DNA of 64,000 nucleotides. Source: Macquaria australasica (taxonomy: Eukaryota; Chordata; Actinopteri; Centrarchiformes; Percichthyidae). The stretch is taken from positions 496,001 through 560,000 of the forward strand of contig SEMN01000125.1 of NCBI GenBank assembly GCA_005408345.1, given 5' to 3'. Shown in pieces: positions 26,201-35,200 of the stretch. The translations under genes and the position numbers were made by a program. Within the stretch, counting starts at the first letter, position 1; each line of letters opens with the position of its first letter. The notes under the pieces were generated by a model. The model was not told where the DNA came from and did no database searches. It saw only the letters and a list, made by a program, of their open reading frames with translations.

Positions 26201-28566
26201 TGTGGGGGATGACCAAATCAGGTGGCATCGGTGTTCACTTGCACTTTCTCGGGGAAAGGTACTAACTTCAATAAGGCAAAAATACTTAAATATTCCCTAG
26301 TCTTGGCTACAATTAGGCCTTAAATGCGGTAATTGTGACGTGCTGGGTAACTCTTCACCCTTAAAAGACGGACGCTTGGTCCAATCCGCCACCGCCCAAA
26401 CGTGTCAGAAATGGATTGTGACCAGTTTGTTCCTTTGAAGCTCACATTTCTCAGGGTGGTCTTTGTGATTTCCTGCATTCCCGCTGTAGCCTTTCGAAAG
26501 CTGTGCAGACGGGGCTATAGAGGAGGACTGTGAGACAGCAGAGAGTTAGTCGGTTTCAGTCTTTATGTGGTGGTGGGGCGTGGTTGGAGCGTGGCTGCAG
26601 AGAGGGAGAAGTGGGGGAGTGGCTCTGGAGCTCGGGGCGGGTCGCCCGGGGAGGCACAGGTGCAGCGCATCAGGGGTTGATGTGTGTGCTTAAGCAGTAG
26701 CAGCCCTGAGGACGGGAGTGCAGTTGGCCTGGATGAACGACACGCCGGACAGAGGACCACAGCCGTGGGAGTGCGCGGGTGGAGCGAGAGAGAGAGCCCG
26801 GGCAGATAAGCGTGATTAAAGAAACCTACGGGTTATACCCGAGAACAGTGTGTGTGTGTGTCTCTGTTGGCGGGCCCAGGGGAGGGTAGCAGTGGGTACG
26901 CTACAACATGAAACGTGTCTTAAAGCTGCATTGCGTTCTGGTCTAATAGAGGAAACACTGGTTCAGTGTTACGACTAAAAAACTCTTTAGATGCAGAGGC
27001 TGCTGACCTCAAAACGTGACCTTTATTGTTGACGTTTTTTTTTAAAGCTGCTGAACAATGTTTGGCTGGCACAGCGCTGGAAATGTATGGGTGTGTCATG
27101 AAGTTGTATACATACAGAGTTGGCCACAGGAAATTAAAAAAAAAAAAAGGTTTACTTTAGTTTTACTTGGCTGTGATTTTTCCACTGATGCTGATCCAGT
27201 TTACCTCTGATGAACAACATTTAGCTAGTTTCCACTTAAAGACCACAAAAGGTCAATACTGGACCTAAAACGTCCACAGCAATGGGCAGATTATTCATCG
27301 TCAGTGGTGGAAAGTAACCAAGTACATTTACTCTAGTACTGTGCTTAAGTATAAATTTGAAGTACTTGAGTCTTGTCTTTTCATAGTACTTCATACTTCT
27401 ACTCCATTCATCTGACAGCTTAAGTTACTTTACAACTTAACAGATTTCTGACCGCAAAACATATAAAAAAAGTACAGCTGAAACAATTAGTCCATTAATA
27501 GAAAATTAATTGGCAACTAATTTGATAATCGTTTCAGTCATTTTTCAGGCAAAACGTTCAAACATTTCAGTGGTTCCAGCTTCTAAAAATGTGAGGAAAT
27601 TTGAATAATGTTGAGGTTTGGGCTGTTGGTTGGACAAAAAGCATTGTAGAAGATGTCACTTTGGGAAACTGTGACGGCATCACTACTTTCTGAATATTCA
27701 CAAACCAAACAATCAAATTGATTAATGGAGAAAAAAAATCAGCAGATTAATGCATAATGACAAATTAATCATTAGTTGCAGTCTGATACAAAATAGTTCA
27801 AAATGAGCTCAACCAACCACAACAGTAAAATCCTGCTGTTACATTAATGCATGAGTGATAATAATCTAATGATATATGTAATAGTAATAGTCACAGGGGA
27901 CACTGTATTTTCCAGATTATACTTACAGAAATAACTTGTAATGGAGTATTTTTACAGTGTAATAGTAAATGATCTGAACACTTCCTCCACCACTGTTCAT
28001 CATTCATTTTGATAAGTTTATAATGACTTTAACCTACATTAAAGACCTTTAATATCACTTTAGTGCCTCGTGCTGCGATTCAGTTCATTTTAATGTCAAA
28101 AAGAGACTAAATAATATTCAAATTACTTCAAAACTCCTATAAACTCTTCATTTACTCTTTACTCCAACATCCCTCCAGTGATTTGTCGTCGTTTTGTGTT
28201 GTTTTTCTCTGGAAACGTGCTGAAGTCACATCGTGTGCGTTAATCAGAGTCGGACCACAGACAGGTGCGTCTCTGCCGGCGCTGCACACGCACGCGCGCG
28301 CGCACTTTGTGTTTTTCCCCACGAAGAAAAAAAACAAAGCGTTCAACATAAAAAGCCTAAACGTTTTTAAATTTACCCAAAAGATACCAAAGGTTGAGAC
28401 TATAGTGGGAGAGTTTCCTGCTCGGCCGGACGCTCAGAGAAAAGACGCGTAAAGTGGCGACGTAGTTTACCTTCAGCTGAGATTTGGAGACTTTCCCGCT
28501 TTTGTCCACATCCAGAGCTGTGAACGCGTGCCATATAGACTTCAGGAGCTCGTCCCGCAGGGCCAT
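5339..28566 (-). CDS. swap70: SWAP70, 5' part (seven coding exons; 3' end off the left edge)
   Basis: Coding exons in transcript order: 28471-28566, 20702-20842, 11167-11340, 9259-9486, 7234-7380, 6453-6561, 5339-5520; all joins keep frame and give 359 codons. Exon 1 starts MALRDELLKSIWHAF and carries an EF-hand-like stretch (DVDKSGKVSKSQL). Exons 2-4 carry the conserved N-terminal region (PHDPVALEEHF, FNKMCWTLC, FNFLSEDRYPLIIV). Exons 5-6 form the PH domain (GYMMKKGHMRKNWTERWF to SASDKKKKQEWIQ), and exon 7 opens the basic/acidic coiled coil (HREARQKRREM, EQEELELRMREL). Known role of the family: a PIP3-binding, Rac/F-actin-linked signalling protein in B cells, membrane ruffling and migration. 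The start MALR resembles the paralogue DEF6, but DNFD..FNKMCWTLC and the PH domain fit SWAP70. About 225 residues remain to the left. Intron 5 (after exon 5) has a GC donor. Which teleost co-orthologue (a or b) this is cannot be told. Confidence 0.95.
5694..6026. mobile_element. MITE family G copy
   Basis: Starts AGAGCTGAAACATCATAG and ends AATTGTGAGTTGCGGCC; the interior keeps 'ttgcttggacaaaacgacatttgaagatg'. It lies between swap70 exons 6 and 7. Confidence 0.7.
10375..10745. mobile_element. Interspersed repeat W, copy 1
   Basis: Shares long stretches with 49290-49690: 'gttatcaaaaggagat', 'aatcaaataacataatcatgatccca', 'gttgtgtcaaacagcaatatta'. Probably a non-autonomous DNA element; the ends are worn here. 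Confidence 0.65.
11532..11880. mobile_element. hAT (Charlie-like) MITE
   Basis: Ends CAGTAGTTCCCAACCTTTTT and CAATTTGGGAACCACTG are inverted copies; the CAGTGGTTCCCAA terminus is typical of hAT elements. It lies between swap70 exons 2 and 3. Confidence 0.8.
11986..12240. mobile_element. Nested inverted-repeat element (GGGTTGCCAGGTTGT ends)
   Basis: Inner arms GGGTTGCCAGGTTGTGAAAA (12017-12036) and the complement AACAACCTGGCAACCC (12178-12193). An outer pair, TATAAGCCATTAATAAG and CTTACTAATGGCTTACC, surrounds them, so the whole unit can fold as one long hairpin. Confidence 0.7.
14380..14760. mobile_element. Fragment of the same ACTCAGT MITE interrupted by a LINE 3' tail
   Basis: The words 'caacagcaccacaaactaacaatcacacag' and 'caaaacctgaacattatagccttcatgaa' match the MITE interior. 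Between them, 14510-14635 is a LINE-type 3' end ('tttcccctctgaggatcaataaagg') ending in a TTATC tandem, a visible nested insertion. Confidence 0.55.
15127..15450 (+). mobile_element. MITE family R, copy 2
   Basis: Starts CAGGGTTTGTACAAAGTC; the 3' end is damaged (AAAAAGCTGTACGAAATC). Longer than copy 1 because it keeps the central 'catttatagtaacaatttagacgtgacgat' part. Confidence 0.8.
16805..17155. mobile_element. Fish MITE with ACTCAGTTRCC / GGCAACTGAGT ends
   Basis: Inverted ends CACTCAGTTACCCGTTTATTAG and CTAATAAACTGGCAACTGAGTG, with an internal inverted pair AGGTGTTTCTAAT / TTAGAAACACCTCT. A further end fragment of the same family is at 17440-17475. Confidence 0.8.
17572..18560. repeat. 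Local duplications in swap70 intron
   Basis: A 55-base stretch starting GGTGATGTTTTCAGTAAAGC is repeated at 17573 and 17863. A second pair of about 100 bases (17935-18030 and 18445-18555, starting GTAACTCAGGTTTTGTTCTG) flanks the P-type MITE. (CA)n runs lie at 17920-17936, 18427-18442 and 18560-18577. Confidence 0.75.
18034..18414. mobile_element. MITE family P, full copy
   Basis: Starts CAGTGGTGGAAGAAGTACTT and ends CGTACTTTCCACCACTG. The interior is rich in AAGTA/TACTT words. It sits between two copies of a 100-bp local duplication (17935-18030 and 18445-18555). Confidence 0.85.
20879..21190. mobile_element. MITE family G copy next to swap70 exon 2
   Basis: Starts ATAGGGCTGACTGAACTATT 37 bases upstream (gene sense) of swap70 exon 2 and ends TTTCAGCTCTAAT. 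A second, partial family-G copy lies at 21480-21735. Confidence 0.75.
22476..22823 (+). repeat. 5' LTR
   Basis: 348 bases, TGTGG...CTACA. It differs from the right LTR mainly by one extra 8-base ACGACGAC-type tandem step near 22645. An ATTAAA polyadenylation-type signal lies near 22735, and a (GT)n run sits in the distal third. Confidence 0.9.
22825..22842 (+). promoter_or_regulatory. Retrotransposon primer-binding site (tRNA-Lys type)
   Basis: TGGCGCCCAACGTGGGGC is the exact complement of the 3' end of vertebrate tRNA-Lys(CUU), the usual minus-strand primer for many fish gypsy elements. It sits one base downstream of the left LTR. Confidence 0.85.
22859..24340 (+). pseudogene. Broken gag-protease region of the gypsy element
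   Basis: The ATG at 22859 opens a Gag with a Q-rich coiled start. The reading frame shifts near 23095 and again near 23700, so three frames are used (22859-23122, 23161-23799, 23733-24338). The middle part has the capsid-like core (RLLPLLSGEAQTAAL, VEQFVEALPA). A CCHC zinc knuckle (CWRCGRPGHFRREC) lies at 23751-23792 and a retropepsin motif VDSGCQQSLI near 23910. The linker toward pol (EDFPLEQSRDDTLRSAFDQV) ends at a stop near 24340, with the same words reappearing around 24455-24480. The frames may be broken by real decay or by base-calling errors. Confidence 0.8.
24440..26565. repeat. Corrupted collinear copy of 19990-22475, interleaved with foreign fragments
   Basis: Short exact words, usually 8-30 bases, occur in the same order as in the 5' flank of the element: for example 'aataaacaatgtg', 'cagcctgcctgaga', 'gtgtagcgctcactgct', 'gacgtctt', 'gtcctcctttt' and 'tttcctgcattcccgc'. 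Between them, bases are missing or replaced every 5-20 positions by short GC-rich strings (such as cggg, cacc, ggtgg) not present in the flank. The copy runs up to the point where the right LTR begins, just as the flank runs up to the left LTR. Length 2.13 kb against 2.49 kb in the source. The pattern is indel-dominated, unlike ordinary mutational decay. Confidence 0.85.
24934..25071 (-). pseudogene. Ruined copy of swap70 exon 2
   Basis: Within the corrupted flank copy, the sequence corresponding to swap70 exon 2 (true exon 20702-20842) is recognisable from words such as 'gggaccctcg', 'gtgctcctcc' and 'catgtgggatcttca', but many bases are lost. Neither the reading frame nor the splice donor survives. 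It should not be annotated as an alternative exon. Confidence 0.7.
26566..26905 (+). repeat. 3' LTR
   Basis: 340 bases, essentially the same as the left LTR apart from the 8-base step. It is followed at once by ACATG, the second copy of the target duplication. No polypurine tract is visible before it, because the preceding bases belong to the corrupted flank copy. Confidence 0.9.
27302..27995. mobile_element. MITE family P (CAGTGGTGGAA ends) with a family G copy inserted
   Basis: Outer ends CAGTGGTGGAAAGTAACC and CTTCCTCCACCACTG. At 27477-27787 a family-G MITE (AGCTGAAACAATTAGTCC to ATTAGTTGCAGTCTG) splits it. Other P copies: 18034-18414 and 29222-29657. Confidence 0.8.
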
Positions 28567-28790
28567 GATGGTGAACTTAAACTTGTGTCCTCTCGTCTCC
28601 GGCTGTGCGTCTTGCCTCTCTCGCGCGCTCTCTCTGGGTGTCTCAACTGTCTCCGTTGGACACGGCGAGGACGCGTCACGTGACGCGCTGTCAGTGCTGC
28701 GTGTTTTTGCGTGATTATGATTGAAGAGCTGCAGCACCGCTCAGCGAGAGAAACACACACGCACCAAAAACTGACGTGTGGATTTGATAT
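28567..28790 (-). promoter_or_regulatory. swap70: swap70 CpG-rich promoter with a perfect 16-bp palindrome
   Basis: GC- and CpG-rich DNA directly upstream of the swap70 ATG. It includes CGCGTCACGTGACGCG at 28672-28687, a perfect palindrome that contains the E-box/M-box core GTCACGTGAC (the type bound by MiT/TFE and USF factors) flanked by half CRE sites. No TATA box. The transcription start must lie here or just upstream, because the first coding exon begins at 28566. Confidence 0.5.
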
Positions 28791-29221
28791 GACGAGTGTG
28801 TTTTATGTTTCTGTGTTCTTTATCTGTTTTACAGAACTGCCTGGAGAACTCTTACACTCCGAATAAGTTCCCCACATCTGCAGAAAACATTTAAAATACA
28901 CGGAGTGAAGTAGTAAAAATACACAAGTGAAATCCATAAAATATCAGTCTGCAGCTTCCAAAATGATCATAAAGTGAAATTAACACAGACTGAACATTAT
29001 AGACTGCATTAGAGTTAAATAGGTGTACCTAATAAACTGCAAGCTGAGCGTATTTATTCACCTAATTTATATCAGATATATTTTCATGGGATCAATTTTC
29101 TAAATCTGATGCTCATGACCCGAGAAGACAAATGAATGAATCTGCGGTGAACTGTCCAGGTGATTCCAGGTGTTTCCAGGTGGAAGCTGTGATGATGAGT
29201 TCACTTTTTCATGACACAGCT

Positions 29222-29657
29222 GTTGTACATTTACTCAAGTACAGTACTTAAGTACAAGTTTGAGGTACTTGAGTAATTCCATTTTATGTTACTTTAAGCT
29301 TCTACTCACATTACATTTGTTTGATAAATTTAGTTACTTTACAGATTCAGATTATTAATGCAAATTTTATCAACCAATAACATGATATATTATTATAGAT
29401 TAAGCTACACAGCAGGATATAAATTAAATTAAAATATAATAAATAACTCAATCATATAATATACATTATTCTGTAATGAGTTGTTCTGCATAATGTGTAC
29501 TTTTACTTTTGGTACTTGAAGTATATTTTGATGCCAATACTTTTGTGCTTTTACTTAAGTACATTTTGAATGCAGGACTTTTACTTGTAACAGAGTACTT
29601 CTACACTGTGGTACTTTTACTAAAGTAAAAGATCTGAGTACTTCTTCCACCTCTGCT
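29222..29657. mobile_element. MITE family P, left end worn
   Basis: Begins in 'tgtacatttactcaagtacagtacttaag' and ends AGTACTTCTTCCACCTCTG. It lies upstream of swap70. Confidence 0.75.
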
Positions 29658-29717
29658 AGCACTGAGCTGAACCCCCCACCGTGCAAACTACGGTTGTTCT
29701 CCCTCAGTACTACAAGT

Positions 29718-30154
29718 CAGAGGTGAGGACTCGAGTCACATGACTTGGACTCGAGCCAGACTTGAGTCACATGACTTGGACTGGAACCAGACTTGAGTCA
29801 CATGACTTGGACTCGAGTCACAAATTTGATGACTTTAGACTGGACTTGACAAAATCAAAGAAGACTTGCAGCTCGACTTGGACTTTTAACACCGAGGACT
29901 CGTGACTTTACTTGGACTTGAGTCCTTTGACTTGACAATACTTGATTACCCCAATAAATACACATTTTAAAAAGCATTCATGTTTTGTTTAAATGAAATA
30001 TATTATTACTCTGTTGTTAAAATGGCCTTACATTGGGTGAAGAGCACATTATGACTTGTTTAGGACTGGAAACTCAAAGTTTAGGACTCGGGACTTGACT
30101 CAGGACTTGAGACTTACTTGTGACTTGCAAAACAATGACTTGGTGCCATCTCTG
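29718..30154. mobile_element. MITE with CAGAGGTGAGGACTCGAGTC / TGGTGCCATCTCTG ends
   Basis: Inverted ends, and an interior of repeated ACTTGAGTCACATGACTTGG words, three of them in direct tandem at 29730-29820. A familiar fish repeat type; non-coding. Confidence 0.75.
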
Positions 30155-30883
30155 CTGCAAGTAAAACAACAAAATACACCATAAAAGATTATTTACCGAG
30201 TCAGCTCATTTCTTTTTATTTATTGAACTGATTCGGCTTCACTGATCAACTGCTACGAACATAAACTTCATGTATTGGATGGCAAACTGTATAATGTTTA
30301 TCTAAGTGCGTCATTCATACATTACTGTAGGTATTTTTTTTAAAACTAAAATCTGACAAACATGCAATTCTATTTATTTATCAACCAAACAGAATTGAAA
30401 ATGTCACATTGTTTAAATGTTGTGCAGTTTTTCTCAGACACCGACACCGTCATCAATCTCTGGTTGATTCCATCAATCATTTTCTTTATGAATCGCTTTT
30501 TCTGTCAGTCGAGAAAAGGACAGAAAATACTTCCTAAAACCCCAAAAGGTGACGTCTTCAAATTGCTTGTTTTGTCCGGCCAACAACAAAAAGAAAAAAA
30601 CAAATATATTAAAAAATTAAAAAGATCTTAAACAGAGAAAAATCCTCACATTTGAGAAGCTGGAATCAGAATAGTTTGGCACGTTTGCTTGATAAATTAC
30701 AATTGTTCATAAATAATCAGCTCTAAATAAACAACTATACTGCACATGTATGCAGTCAGTATTATAACACTGCAGGTGGACGATGCCTTTATCAAATCAC
30801 TTTAAGTCAAAACTGGGAGGAAAGCAGTTAAAGAGCGACGTTTTAGATGTGGTGTGCTGACGACTAAAACTCTAATACTCAGG

Positions 30884-31110
30884 GTTCATACAGCTTTTCA
30901 CGAGTAAAATTAAAGCACTTTTCAAGCACTTTCAAGGTACCTAAACCAAAAATGTCCAGACTCTCGGAAACTTTTATCATCACATCTAACATGTTTTTAC
31001 AAATGCAATTGCTATAAATAAAGTTTACATAATTCACAAACATCTGAGAGCAGCTGGTTAAGCAAGTTGAAGCAACTTTCAAGCCTTTGTATGAACGCTG
31101 AATACTATAA
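30884..31110 (-). mobile_element. MITE family R, copy 3 (reverse orientation)
   Basis: Begins CAGGGTTCATACAGCTTTTC with 'aagcactttcaaggtacctaaaccaaa' following, and ends near TTTGTATGAACGCTG. The centre is shortened. Confidence 0.7.
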
Positions 31111-31189
31111 TCTGACAGATTTACAGCATTTGTAAAGGGGAGTTCCTTCTAATTCACATGAAACCACACAGAAGAGAACAGAACGTGTA

Positions 31190-32230
31190 GCGTGAGAGAA
31201 TTTATTAAAAGAACATATGTACAGGTTACAACAACAACAGAAAGAGTTTTTTTGTGTTAGAGGTTACAAGAACAAGAAGATGAGGAATACTTTTCTAAAC
31301 AATAATTGAAGACCTCATGGAAAAAGAAAAAAAAAAATCAAAATAAACAGAACACATGAGAATCCAAAGAACAGGACAATGATTGTTCTAATGCTACAGG
31401 CAGGGTTGGCAGCACCGATCAACAGGGAACACTGGAACACTACGGATCAATTCTAACCTCGCTGGTTTTTGGTACTTCACACAAATTGGGATGATTTTCC
31501 TCAAAAATGGCATGATCCATTTTCCATCTGAGCAGAAGCATAAAACGGACATTAAATGAGGGGGAGAGGGGAGGGAACAGACTCCTGCTACTTGAAAATA
31601 AGAGCCAATGACCTCTAGAACGATCCAACCTGAAACTGGCCAAACCCTGATACACACAAAACATCAATAGCAGCAGGTTTTCTTTCTTCTTTCTTTCAAA
31701 AAAACAAAAAACAAAATGTGGCAAGTTCCACGTGTTGTCTCCAAAGTGCTCCATTACAAAACACAGAAATCGTCAGTTCTCAGACCCTCTGGTACCCAGC
31801 ATCAGGCATTTGACAGGCAGTAAGGTGCGCACGGCTACGGCAAGTACATTCACTCTGAGGAGAGCTTCACTGCGGCTTCGATCCGCTGCCAACGGGCGTC
31901 GGCTTTGTCAAGGGGAAGTGCAAGGACAGACACGGAGAGAGAAGGGCCTGGCGTCTATGTAAAACTTTAGGAATGACAGAGTGTAAAAGGTACGGTAACT
32001 ACCTTTGAGGAATTTTATTTTAAGTCCATCGGAAAAAGGGCTGAACTATGTTGGAAATGAGAGTCTAACGAGATGAGTTCATGTTCTGTGCGGCAACAGT
32101 CTACGCCTTTGATTGGGCGGAGGAGCCCAACACCACGACTGACAGGGTCCAGACAAACGAAAGACACCGTTTCATCTCAACAGGTACACAACCCTTCGTG
32201 TTTCACTTCCTGTCAGGGCGGGTTAAAGTC
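31190..32230 (-). other. wee1: wee1 3' untranslated region
   Basis: About 1.04 kb follow the TGA at 32231-32233. An AATAAA polyadenylation signal on the gene strand lies at 31201-31206, so the transcript probably ends near 31185-31190. The stretch is free of the interspersed repeats that crowd both sides, as expected for an exon. The exact cleavage site is inferred. Confidence 0.6.
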
Positions 32231-35200
32231 TCAGTAGATGGTGAGGCTCACCGACCGATTCATCTTCTTGCCGATTAGTCTGGAGGTTCTGGGGTTCGAC
32301 TGGACCGTGGAGCGGGTCAGGATCCTGTCGGTGGTCAGGACCTTCTCCTCTGCTGCAGCTCGAGCCATCTGGGCCTTCTTCAGCTCCCTGAGGAAAATTA
32401 ACAAGTGCAGTTGAGCATTAATGAGAGCAGAAGGCTAATGTCAGTTTCTTTGACTGAATTAGGGCTGCAACTAATGATTATTTTCTCGATTAATTGTTTG
32501 GTCTGTAAAACGTCAGAAGAAAATGTCTCGTTTTATCCGTAAAACTGTCAAAACTCCTCAAAAATATTTACTTTACCACTTAGAAAGCGAGAAAACATCA
32601 CATTTAAGACAGTGGAACCAGTGAATATTTGCCATTTTTACTTGGATTTAAACAAATAATAATAACAACAATAATAATAATAATACCAAACTAGTTAAAA
32701 ATTAATTATCTGTTGATCAACTAATCAATTAAATGGACTAATCGTTTGAGCTCTACAGAAAGCTGGAACAAGGTATTTGATTTGAACTATTTATTCCCAA
32801 AACAGTTGCAGATGAATTCTGATCATTCCAGCTCTAAATTGAAAATTGACAGTGCAAAAACAGCAGTTGACTCGTATTACTCTAAATATACAAAACCAAT
32901 TTTCTGTGGCTTATTGTTTTATATCGCAAGTTGTCCAACCACTTTAACCCTGTACTCAAAGTCTGTCTAATAAACTGCGTCTGTCAGTGGGTTCAGTAGT
33001 TGGGAGTTTGTTGTAAACTTACTTCTGCAGCAGTGCGTTCTTGAACTTCTCTGCGTTGAGTTCGACTCTCAGCTGGTCTGCGCTCATTCTGGCAGCAGTG
33101 AGGAGCACCGGGTGTTTGATGAGTTCGGATGTCGACGGCCGTCTACTTTGATCGGGGTGGATCATCAGCTGAAAGAAAAAATAGATTAATATTAAGTAAT
33201 AAAAATAAATAAGGATAAGCTGCTCAACACGAACGTGATCAGAAATACAAGAACGCACAAAGACAGACTCCTGGTAGAAATGATTAATCCTTTATTTAAA
33301 TTAATTACCTGTTGGTCAACTAATGACATCTCTAAAAGCTCAATTTTGTTCAAATTAATTAACTTAAGTAACAATTTTACAGCAAAAATAACTGATGGAT
33401 AAAAATGTGTTACAGATCCCTCCACCAAAACAGGAGTTCTTCACCTGAGGATAAGGAGGGAAATGAACCAAGATTTTCTTTAAGGCCTTAATCTAACAAT
33501 GATTTAAGAAAATAATTATGAACATGACAGGAGATAAAACAAGGCCCTAAAACTGACGACTCTGGTCCCCACACAGCTGAAATAAAGAGATGGTGTTGCC
33601 CCTTACCTTGAGAAGGCTGAGAAACTCTGGAGAAAGCACTTGTGGGATGGCGGGGAGTTTGCCCTGTCGGATCTCGTGCCATTTGTCTCCGTTGGTGGGA
33701 AGAGGCTCCGCCCCTGAGGTGCTGACCACAGTCAGAGCCAGAGCAAAGATGTCTGCCTTCGTCAAGTTACTGTAGTCCTACAAAAGAAAATCAGACCAAA
33801 AAGAGAGGAATATTAACACATCTGTGAAGCTCTGTTTACTCAGAAGAAGAGGCAGTTTTTTGAAGTAAGATGACAAACCTCTTGTAAAACTTCATTGGCC
33901 AGGTATCTGCTGTCACCCTCCTCCACCTGGGGATTGTTCACTCTTGTCACATGACCAAGATCGCCTGGAGAGGAAACGCATACAGTTTAGACTGAAGAAC
34001 TTTTACTTATCTACAAAGCCATCTAGCACCTTCATATATCAGCGGCTGCCTTTCATTTTACGTCCCAACAAGAACTCAGATCTTCCGCTGCCTTTCTTTA
34101 GAAATTCCTGAAGTGGCCCACAAGAAATCTGGTGAAGCTTCTTTCTGTTTTATGGCACCAAACCCCTACCTTTTTTTTTGGCTTGTTTTTCTCTCACTTA
34201 TTGCTCTTGCTATTATTGCTATTTTTACAGGGTTCATACAGCTTTTTTAGAGTAACATTCAAGCACTTTTCAAGGTACCTAAACCAAACATTTCCAGGCT
34301 CTCGAAGCCTTTATCATCACATCTAAATTGTTACTATAAATGCCAGGAGACAACAAAGAAATAGCACGACGGGATCGTTTCATTTCAAACATTAAAAGAT
34401 TTTTGGTTTACATGAGTGAGTGTGTAGATGATGAAACACCAGATTATGTTGAAAAATCAAGCGTTTTTTCAAGGAGTATATTCGAATTCAAGCATATTCT
34501 AAGTCTTGAAAACACAACAGTTAAAATTAAGCATTTTCCAAATTTTCAAGACTTTGTACAAACCCTGTTTTTACTTGTTTATTTTCATCTAATCTGGTTT
34601 TGTTAAGCACTTTGGGCTGCATCTGTGCATGAAAGGTGCTTTACAAGTAAAGTTATTATTTGTGGAGGCAGCGTACCTATTTTGTAGACAACACTGGTGG
34701 TCAGCCCGTCATCATCATCACATTCATCGTAGCTGGCTACAGACTTCCGTGAAATAAAGATGTTGCCTGGAGAAAAAAAAAAAAAAAAAAAAAAAACACG
34801 TCAACATTCACATTATTTTCTGACCAGAAAACATCCATGTTAAGACTCCTGTTGTATAAAAGACACAAGTATAGATCTGCTTTCCACAGCGGACAAATCT
34901 GCTGACAATGACCACTACTACAATTAGTTAATTTTAACAGCCTAAGTACTCACTGGGCTTGATGTCCATGTGCACCAGAGAAGTCGAGTGGATGTACTTG
35001 AGTCCTCGCGTGACTTGCAGCAGCAGATCTTTCAGCTCCAGCTCCGACAGGTAACTGAGCTGCCTGTAGTTCTCGGCAATGACGTCGGACAGCGTGCCGC
35101 CGTTGCAGTACTCGTTCTGGATGAGCATGTGGTCGTCCTCGGCCCAGGCGGAGTAGTAACGTACCACGTGGGGGTGTTGGCCGAGCACAGCGTGGGCGTA

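Larger units (their letters stand above)
22476..26905 (+). mobile_element. Ty3/gypsy-type LTR retrotransposon, internally defective, in swap70 intron 1
   Basis: Two LTRs (22476-22823 and 26566-26905) start TGTGG and end CTACA. They are flanked by a perfect 5-bp target duplication, ACATG, at 22471-22475 and 26906-26910. A primer-binding site TGGCGCCCAACGTGGGGC complementary to a lysine tRNA lies one base after the left LTR. Gag and protease follow, in three successive reading frames; no reverse transcriptase, RNase H or integrase is recognisable. The element lies antisense to swap70. After about 24440 the interior is no longer normal element sequence but a corrupted copy of the 5' flank. LTR near-identity points to recent insertion. 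Confidence 0.9.
28791..31189. other. swap70-wee1 intergenic DNA
   Basis: Between the swap70 promoter and the wee1 polyadenylation site. Contents: an ACTCAGT-type MITE fragment (28945-29050), a family P MITE, the CAGAGGTGAGG MITE, a worn family G copy (30440-30728) and a reversed family R copy. No exon or RNA gene recognised. Confidence 0.6.

Noticed and set aside
24440..26565. Ancient segmental duplication of the swap70 exon 2 region
   Set aside because: Age is contradicted by near-identical LTRs on both sides, and the damage is dense small indels with inserted strings rather than scattered substitutions; a consensus artefact fits better.
24340..26565. Reverse transcriptase or integrase of the gypsy element
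   Set aside because: No catalytic motif (YxDD, HHCC or DDE context) could be read in any frame; only scattered GC-rich fragments are present.
28471..28566. DEF6 instead of SWAP70
   Set aside because: The first residues (MALR) resemble DEF6, but the second to sixth exons (DNFDRQDFNKMCWTLC, GYMMKKGHMRKNWTERWF) match SWAP70, as does the wee1/znf143 neighbourhood.
34340..34606. 88-codon open frame in wee1 intron
   Set aside because: It is wholly inside a full-length family R MITE and antisense to wee1.
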